Source of the DNA: Sinonovacula constricta
Lineage: Eukaryota; Mollusca; Bivalvia; Cardiida; Solecurtidae
DNA: 64,000 bases
Direction: 5' to 3'
NCBI GenBank assembly: GCA_007844125.1
Contig: CM017573.1
Coordinates: 12,389,987-12,453,986 of the forward strand
Shown: piece by piece, positions 57,971-64,000 of the stretch
How positions within the stretch are numbered: the first letter of the stretch is position 1
How the letters are laid out: the number at the start of each line of letters is the position of its first letter
The notes under the pieces: generated by a model
Told to the model about the DNA's origin: nothing
Database searches by the model: none
What the model saw: only the letters and a program-made list of their open reading frames with translations
Program-made: the position numbers and the translations under genes

Positions 57971-59125
57971 GTGTTTTTAATAATTTCGGCTTTGATTTTT
58001 CCTATACACAAGCCATTTTTTTGCAATATTTAGTTTAAGCCCAGATGATTTACCAAACTCTTCAAAAATGGACAAAACCACAGGAATATTATTTTCGTTA
58101 TTTAGGAAAAGTGTTGTGTCATCTGTGAGTTGTGTAATCTTGAAAAAGTCGTTGTTGATGTTAATGTCTTTGAATGAGCGGCTATTGCGTAATTGAGTAG
58201 ACACTATCTCTGCAACTATAATAAACAAAAGAGCGGAGAGGGGGCATCGTTGCCGAACTCCCTGTGCTATGTAGAAATGGTCAGATATCCAGCCATTATT
58301 TGCTATACAAGCGTTGGCATTTTTATACAAGGTTTTTATCCACTTGATAAAATTTTCTTTGAAGCCAATTTTTTCTAGAGCACTAATCATAAATGGCCAT
58401 TTTACTGTATCGAAAGCTTTCTTAAAATCTAAAAAGAGTATTACATCTTCCTTTTCCATTTCAGATGTATTTATAAAGTCTATTACGCCTTGGATTTGTC
58501 TAATATTGAAAGAAATGTTTCGTTTTTTTTTTATAAAACCTTGTTGATCTTGACCTATTATGTGTGGTAGAACGGACTATAAACGATTTGAAAGTATTTT
58601 GGCAGCTATCTTATAATCAGTATTTTGGAGTGATATCGGTCTCAAATTTTCCAAGTTATCGGCATCGCCCTTTTTGAATATTAAGCTGAAAATGATTTGC
58701 TTTTGCGTATGTGATAAGTCTTCCTAGTATTAATGGAGTTAACTACTAAGTGTCCGATCAAATGCCAGAATTTATTGTAAAATTCAGCAGTCAGGCCGTC
58801 TAAACCGGGGCTTTTGTTTGCTTTCATACTAATTGATGCGTTAAACGCTTCTTTGTACGTAAAAAGACCTGCACATGTTTGTGCTAGGTTAGGGGACAGG
58901 ATGTTATCTAAAGTTATACCTTCCAGGTATGTTACTTTTTGTTTGATTGTTTCATCTAATTCATCAGATTGATAGAGGTTTTCGTAAAATTGTTTCTCTG
59001 CGTTCAATATATCTGCAGTTGATGTTATTTTTTTTTTATTATTATAATTTAGTGAGTTGATCGTTTTCTTACATTGTCTTGATTTTTCTACATTAAAACA
59101 AATATTTTGTACTCTTTTCATCTTC
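57971..59125 (-). pseudogene. L1/Tx1-like ORF2 reverse transcriptase
   Basis: The N-terminal RT part (59121-58681) reads LNAEKQFYENLYQSDELDET and MKANKSPGLDGLTAEFYNKF. After frameshifts, 58459-57977 gives DVILFLDFKKAFDTVKWPFM (motif A, intact), GVRQRCPLSALLFIIVAEI (motif B, with Arg for the usual Gly) and FKITQLTDDTTLFLNNENN. In the last, the usual QYADD is QLTDD; the two Asp are kept. GLKLNIAKK follows. It would reverse-transcribe LINE RNA at the nicked target. The damaged motifs and frameshifts make activity very unlikely. Confidence 0.88.
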
Positions 59126-59289
59126 GTCTAAAAGTTTAAACCTCGACCTAATTCGTGCCCCTGATATTTTAATTTTGTAAAAAGAATTAATTTCACATTC
59201 AATTTCTTCAATAGTAGTATTGTTCTGTTGTTTTCATTGTTTTCGTCTATTTTTTCGTATATAATTTTTAGTTCTTTTTCTAATGATTG

Positions 59290-59983
59290 TATTTTGTTAT
59301 TTCTATTGTATTGCAGCTGGTCTTATATCGCAAGAATTTACTTGTGTTATTAACATTTCATCAATTAACCAAAAGTCAAATTTGCTCTTTTTAAGACTAT
59401 ATATATATATATACGTGTGTGTGTGTGTGTGTGTCTCCAAATGTCGATCACAGTGTACAATTTGATTGCTTGGCTAAGATTCAAGGCTGGTTTTTGGTTT
59501 TGAGTCGTGTACCTTATTGGCATTCTGTCAATATTATTTAGTGTATCGTTGTGATCTCCGCCCATAATTATATGTCCTTGAGACGTAGCTGATAATAATT
59601 CCGAAATATTTTTTGTAGAAATTATTTTTATTGTCTTCTCGTTTGGAGCATAAATGTTTATCAGAGTGTATATATTATCATATAGTTCTACAATTAGAAT
59701 GTTGTGTCTGCCTTGTGAATCTGTGTATTGCTCTATTATATTGACGGGCATTGTTTTACGGATATATACAGAAGAACCTCGACTATTCCTTACCATTCCA
59801 ATCACATAATTCACGTTCGAGATAAGTAGTTAAATCTTGAGAAAAATAAGTTTCTTGGATAAATGCAATATCAGACTGTTGATGATTCAGCTACTGAATA
59901 ACTCAGGATCGCTTATTATATTCTCTAAGTCCTTGACAATTTAACGATAAAAGGTGAAAGTAAGTTTTATTGTTGTATGCCAT
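59290..59983 (-). pseudogene. L1/Tx1-like ORF2 endonuclease
   Basis: It starts MAYNNKTYFHLLSLNCQGLR from the ATG at 59983; LNCQGLR is the standard beginning of these endonucleases. IAFIQETYFSQD follows, with the catalytic Glu of QET. After a stop, 59814-59365 reads VRNSRGSSVYIRKTMPVNII, LINIYAPNE and HIIMGGDHNDTLNNIDRM; the GGDFN motif appears as GGDHN. A TA/CA microsatellite (59398-59435) is embedded near the end and distorts the reading frame. Confidence 0.82.
59398..59435. repeat. TA/TG microsatellite inside the endonuclease
   Basis: (TA)n followed by (CG)TG repeats, about 38 bp, within the coding region of the minus-strand LINE. Confidence 0.9.
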
Positions 59984-60224
59984 GAGTGTTTAAACAAATA
60001 AATATTGCGTTTGTGATCTGCATGTGGTTGCAATATTCTTATTTATAAAATTATCGTTTTTTTTCATTAACTTTACCCGTGCATGTCGTGATTAGCCAGC
60101 CGTAAAGCTCTAGTCTCTAAGCGACGAGTTTGCACTGTAGTCTTTGTATACCTGTATAGGTGATAGTGCGAAAAAACTTCTACGGAAGGGTATTTTGACC
60201 AAAATAAAAAGAAACTGAACAACC

Positions 60225-60614
60225 ATGGGTATTGGAGCGGAAGAACATCGTTCGAGAACTGGTCTTTTCACAAAGATTTATTGTTTAAAAGTACGTCAGA
60301 ACAAAGCTTACAGGTATACTCCTTTTTGCAAAGGTACTGATATGCACATTCGTACGTCCGCGTGTGGATTGGTTTTGACACTCATTGTCCTCTTTACATT
60401 ATGTGTTTTGAAAATCCATCATGATATCGTTAGACACTCTGCAATGGAGAATACATGCGAAGCTGTGTATATGACTGACAATTATCAGATGACTATAGCA
60501 AGTGTAATCCCAACAAAGGTAATGTATGGTGGACAGTACGACCCGTTTGATTCTATCTGGAGATGTAGAGTTGAACCCGGGCCCCTCAACTCAGATGATT
60601 TGGCATGCTATTAA
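60225..60614 (+). CDS. Upstream ORF with a membrane segment, CR1-like element
   Basis: A 129-codon frame from an ATG in strong Kozak context (AACCATGG). The N-terminal 45 residues are basic. A hydrophobic stretch of about 18 residues follows (LVLTLIVLFTLCVLKI), which could be a signal anchor or membrane helix. The rest is soluble and ends ...RCRVEPGP and six more residues. Its last 90 bases overlap the 2A-bearing frame in a different register. It may be the true N-terminus of ORF1, now separated by a frameshift around 60515-60530, or an independent leader peptide. No other similarity is recognised. Confidence 0.5.
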   Translation: MGIGAEEHRSRTGLFTKIYCLKVRQNKAYRYTPFCKGTDMHIRTSACGLVLTLIVLFTLCVLKIHHDIVRHSAMENTCEAVYMTDNYQMTIASVIPTKVMYGGQYDPFDSIWRCRVEPGPLNSDDLACY

Positions 60615-61465
60615 CAACTCAAATAAACAAATGACAGAAGACCTGGAAATAGGAAAAAATGAAATCAAGCAGGTGCGAGAAGATTTTTCAGCATTGAAAA
60701 GTGAGATTGGTTCTTTGAAAACGAATGTAAATAGGATTGAACAAAAACAAAATATCACTGATTCTACTATGAGAAATTTTGAAGAAAAATTGATCAAATT
60801 AGATACGAAAATGAAATGCTTAATTACAAAATATGGGCCAAATGGGAATGCGTCATGAGCGAGATGATGACCGATTAGATCAGTTAGAAAGACAGATTAA
60901 TCAAATCCAAGCTGATAAGTTGAAGTGTTCACTTCGAATATTTGGCGTTGATGAAATAGAATCGGAAACCTATCCACTTCTGTTGGTGTTAAACGACAAA
61001 TTGTTTGGCTCAATAAATCCAGCTGACAATGTAACCAGTCATTGCCTTTCAAGTGCTACACGCGTAGGAGATCCGTCTAACAAAAAGCCCAGAATGATTG
61101 TTGCAAAGTTTGAGCATCATGAAGATAAGCTGAAATTGTTCAAGTATCGCGATGTACTACGCCGAAGCAATGTTCGTATTGCTAATGACCTAAGCTTCTG
61201 GCAACGGCTGCAAATCAAAGATTTGAATAAGCAGGGACTAGTTGGTTACTACAAGAACGTTAAATTGTTTACCTTCCCAAAGAGATCACATTCAAGCAGG
61301 AAGGGAGACAATAAGATTAGACAGGGTGTCCGAACGCTAGATGATCAGAATCGTGAACGTCTGAGAGCAATCTCTTCGAGTCATCCAGACATCCATAATC
61401 GTAAGGCATCCACTACTATTGGACCTACTATGTCCGCTGCTTCTGCTTCTGCACAAGTTGACTAG
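60526..61465 (+). pseudogene. ORF1 of CR1-like element: 2A motif, coiled coil, RNA-binding domain
   Basis: From the ATG at 60526, residues 8-20 are LILSGDVELNPGP. This contains the full 2A consensus D-V-E-x-N-P-G-P at 60562-60585. In known 2A sequences the ribosome skips the Gly-Pro bond and releases the upstream peptide. A coiled-coil region follows (KNEIKQVREDFSALKSEIGS and beyond, 60655-60820). A frameshift near 60833 moves to the frame of RDDDRLDQLERQINQIQADK. This frame carries an RRM-like domain (LKCSLRIFGVDE, then RMIVAKFEHHEDKLKLFKYR and RRSNVRIANDLSFWQRLQIK) and a basic tail rich in Lys and Arg. It ends at TAG 61463-61465. The predicted role is LINE RNA binding. Confidence 0.82.
60559..60585 (+). 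promoter_or_regulatory. 2A translational-recoding motif
   Basis: The codons for GDVELNPGP, with an upstream hydrophobic/basic RLILS context as in active 2A peptides. Every residue of the D(V/I)ExNPGP consensus is intact. Confidence 0.85.
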
Positions 61466-62300
61466 GGATGTGGCCAAAGCCTAACGAACCTTAATGGCAA
61501 TGTTTGTTTTCTATGCTGGAATATTGCAGGTTTAAAAAACAAAGTTTCGTCCTCTGGTTTTGTGGGATTAATTCCATCATTTGATATTATATCATGTCAA
61601 GAGACATGCAGCAGTGATTCTGTTTACTGTGACAAATACGTAAAAGACTTTACACATTTCGAATGTAATGCAAAAACATCAATTGCAGGTGGTCGAATGA
61701 TAGGAGGAGTGTCTGTATTTGTACGTCAATCAATTTGCGAGCATGTCAAACGAATTTGTGATGGCTTTGAATTTGGCGTCAAATTAGATATTGACAAATC
61801 ATTATTTGGGCTCGATAATAATTGTGCTCTTTACTTTCCTCCAGAAGGTTCGCCATTTTACAATGATATACATATATCACCATGGGTAGTTTTTGAAGAT
61901 ATTCTTATTAAAAATAACCTATGTGTCTTGAACATTTTGATAAATGGTGACCTAAATTCTAGAACTGGTAAATGTCTAGATTATATTGAATCCAATGATG
62001 ATTTTTTGTTTGAGCTTGATGAGTTTAGGGATATATTTGAATAAAATAGTGCTTTGCCAAGATCATCTCGTGACAATACAATAAACAAGGCCGGAAGAGA
62101 TCTTTTGAAGTTTTGTAAAACGTATAGTTGTTCTATTGTCAATGGTAGGGTTGGTCATGATAACGATGTTGGTGACTTCACCTTTATAAGTCAAAATGGT
62201 AGCAGCGTGGTTGATTATTTTTTGTATCAAACAGTGTATTGAACCAAATTGTAGATTTTAATATATTGTTTCGACCCGAAAGTTGCCATTCTGCTATATC
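61466..62300 (+). pseudogene. CR1-like ORF2 endonuclease
   Basis: It begins directly after the ORF1 stop, in the same frame, and reads CFLCWNIAGLKNKVSS, the usual CWNIxGLxxK start. Then come FDIISCQETCSSD (catalytic Glu), GGVSVFVRQSICEHVKRICD, LYFPPEGSPFY and LNILINGDLNSRTGKC (the GDxN motif). After a TAA at 62042-62044 the same frame continues with AGRDLLKFCKTYSCSIVNGR and GDFTFISQNGSSVVDYFLYQ. A frameshift near 62240 leads to PESCHSAIS, where SDH would be expected; the Asp is missing. One stop, one frameshift and the changed end make it inactive. Confidence 0.85.
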
Positions 62301-62825
62301 ATTGGTTATGAAGTCTCTTAAAAGAGTGGCGACTGACGCATGTGCTACACCATACACGTTCTACGATTGGAGCGAGACGAATATAAACACTTATACTACT
62401 GATATACACAACATAGTACTCTCAGGAGTCTTTGATAAAATTGATGAACTTATTGATGATAAAAATGTTAACATTAATTTTGTTCTTACTGAATTTGAAA
62501 ATGCAATAAAATGGTGTTCTGAATCTATAAACCGTACAAAAAACAGAAAACATTCTATTAAACAAAGTTGGTTTGATAATGAGTTAAGACTCCAAAAAAG
62601 AAAAACAACAATTAATTGTTTGAAAAGGTTTCGCTCCAGCCGAAGTGTAAATGATTTAAACAATTATATAACATATAATAAAACGTTTAAGAAGATATGT
62701 AAGAAAAAAAAGAAATAAATGCGAAAAGATGTTTATCTCTAGATTAGAATCTTCAATAGGCAATTCTAAATCTTTTTGGAGACAAATAAAGTCACTGACA
62801 AAGAAACCTATTCAACAATCAAATA
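62239..62825 (+). pseudogene. CR1-like ORF2 linker region
   Basis: This segment between endonuclease and RT reads YTFYDWSETNINTYTTDIHN, then WCSESINRTKNRKHSIKQSW and FDNELRLQKRKTTINCLKRF. This is the usual WFDxEC..KR..... region of CR1/L2 elements. A frameshift near 62718 in a run of A leads to SSIGNSKSFWRQIKSLTKKP. Confidence 0.75.
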
Positions 62826-64000
62826 TTTTTCCTTTGCATAAAAATAGCAACGTTAACTCACCTGACAATTTTCGTGGTATTGCAATAATGGATGTTATGA
62901 GTAAAAAATATATTGCAATTATAAAAGAATATCATTTTTCACAGATGCTTTTTCAAAGCTTTCAGAAGCTCAGGCAGGTTTTCGACCTGGTTATTCAACT
63001 ATTGATAATGCATTTGTGCTTAGTTCTGTGATAAGTAAATGTCTAGCTATGAAACGGAAACTTGTTTATAATGCATTTATCGATTTCAAAAAAGCGTTTG
63101 ATTCGGTCGAAAGAGAAATATTGTTTAAGAGCTTGTCGAACCAAGGCATCAAAGTTAACTTAATCAATGCAGTTAGGACTATACATAGGTCAGTTAAAGC
63201 TGTAGTTAAAACAAAAACAGCTAAGACATTCTCTCATGAAAATAATGTTGGTCTTTCTTACACAGACGCTTTTAATTGCCCCATTGGACTACGACAAGGT
63301 TGCAGTCTTAGCCCGGTTCTCTTTATTTTGTTTATTAACGAACTTTCTCGTGTTTTTAGTTAAAGGGCATCAGAGGTATACAGCTGTATCCCGAATCAGT
63401 ATGGATATCACATTTAATGTTTGCTGATGATGTGGCATTTGTTTCTGACACAATCGTTGGTTTACAACGACAATTAAATATTTTAGACACATTTTGCAGA
63501 ACGTACTCTTTAACTGTAAATGTTTAATAAACCAAAGCTGTTGTTTTTAAGAAAGGGGGACACATTTCACAAAGAGAAAAATGGTTTTATAATGGAACTC
63601 AACTTGAAACTGTTAACCAATTTTGTTATGTAGGTGTGTGTTTTACAAACAGACTATCACTATATAAAATGGCTGAAAATATGTGCGATACAGCGAATAG
63701 AGTTTTAAATCATTTGTTTAATTCTTTTGGTGAATTAAAAAACATCCCTTTCAAAACATGTTTAAAGGTTTTTGACGGTAAAGTGAGCTCTATTGCTTTA
63801 TATTCGTCTGAAATTTGGGGACTTAAAGAAATGGCGTGTATTGAAAATTTACAAACATATGCTTGTAGACGTTTTTTAAATGTTACCAATAGTACCTGTA
63901 ATGATGTCATCTTAGGTGATTTGGGAAGATATCCGATGTACATATATACAATAAAGTCGTGTTTGTCTTATTGGATTTGTATTCTTAAGCTACCTGATAC
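62826..64000 (+). pseudogene. CR1-like ORF2 reverse transcriptase (N-terminal deletion) and thumb
   Basis: RT starts abruptly at FPLHKNSNVNSPDNFRGIAI. About 100 residues that should precede it are missing, so an internal deletion lies near 62822. After a shift near 62950, LSEAQAGFRPGYST-type sequence appears, then LVYNAFIDFKKAFDSVEREI (motif A), CPIGLRQGCSLSPVLFILFI (motif B) and, in another frame, HLMFADDVAFVSDT near 63415 (the catalytic FADD). The thumb region reads VFKKGGHISQREKWFYNGTQ, NQFCYVGVCFTNRLSLYKMA and IALYSSEIWGLKEM, to the window end. The catalytic residues are intact, but stops and deletions make it a relic. Confidence 0.85.

Larger units (their letters stand above)
56260..59985 (-). 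mobile_element. L1/Tx1-like LINE, ORF2 and 3' end (relic)
   Basis: This minus-strand element runs from an ATG at 59981-59983 to a poly(A) tail seen as T(11) at about 56260-56270. No ORF1 is present, so it is 5'-truncated or begins at ORF2. Its 3' end faces that of the plus-strand I/Jockey-like element with only about 40 bp between them. Confidence 0.85.
60040..64000 (+). mobile_element. CR1-like LINE with an N-terminal 2A motif (continues past the window)
   Basis: The leader starts near 60040-60060. It is followed by an upstream frame with a membrane segment, an ORF1 beginning with a 2A motif, and an ORF2 with endonuclease and RT that runs off the window end. The clade is inferred from the endonuclease and RT motifs and from knowledge that CR1-like elements of sea urchins and other aquatic animals carry 2A-like sequences. 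Confidence 0.85.

Overview
The window is eukaryotic, AT-rich and gene-poor. It is dominated by transposable-element relics, tandem repeats and short isolated exons. The tRNA-headed SINEs, the mix of non-LTR retrotransposon clades, the Roc-type GTPase exon and a repeat type I associate with clams and mussels all suggest a mollusc, most likely a bivalve. That assignment is inference from memory of family resemblance and was not searched. I see no bacterial operons, CRISPR arrays, rRNA genes or intact host genes.

Layout. 1-9.4 kb: a minus-strand exon of a Roc-like P-loop GTPase (3618-3881), a degenerate 31-bp satellite (3.2-3.5 and 6.7-7.85 kb), CAT and TG microsatellites, a duplicated block (4.58-4.95 and 8.7-9.1 kb), and a well-bounded minus-strand exon of unknown identity (9255-9354). 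10-25 kb: two near-identical tRNA-derived SINEs with perfect 13-bp target duplications, an L1/Tx1-like 3' relic (12.3-13.7 kb), a 40-bp tandem array, a 2.5-kb RTE-like LINE relic (18.2-20.7 kb) and a second, internally deleted copy (22.9-23.6 kb). 26-36 kb: two GAAACGG arrays with inverted flanks, a 1.2-kb minisatellite of 9-bp units, and three candidate minus-strand exons. 36.4-40.2 kb: a decayed L1-like element whose ORF1 is still legible. 41.8-43.4 kb: a mariner DNA transposon with near-perfect terminal inverted repeats and two apparent spliceosomal introns. 44.5-50 kb: one candidate exon and fragments of a second SINE family in otherwise anonymous DNA. 50.6-64 kb: three LINEs packed together. 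They are an I/Jockey-like element with RNase H (+), an L1/Tx1-like element (-) lying tail to tail with it, and a CR1-like element (+) running off the window.

The most notable items are: (i) the mariner transposase split by two phase-0, AT-rich introns, each at an AAG|GT junction; (ii) a 2A translational-recoding motif (GDVELNPGP) at the start of ORF1 of the CR1-like element, whose ORF1 and ORF2 are in the same frame and separated by one TAG; (iii) an unclassified dispersed repeat, here called R1, with nine copies in the first 45 kb and a small central palindrome.

Almost every coding stretch here is transposon-derived and carries stops or frameshifts. The host exons cannot be joined into a gene model from this sequence alone. 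Positions of repeat edges are approximate to about 10-20 bases unless a target duplication or splice site fixes them.
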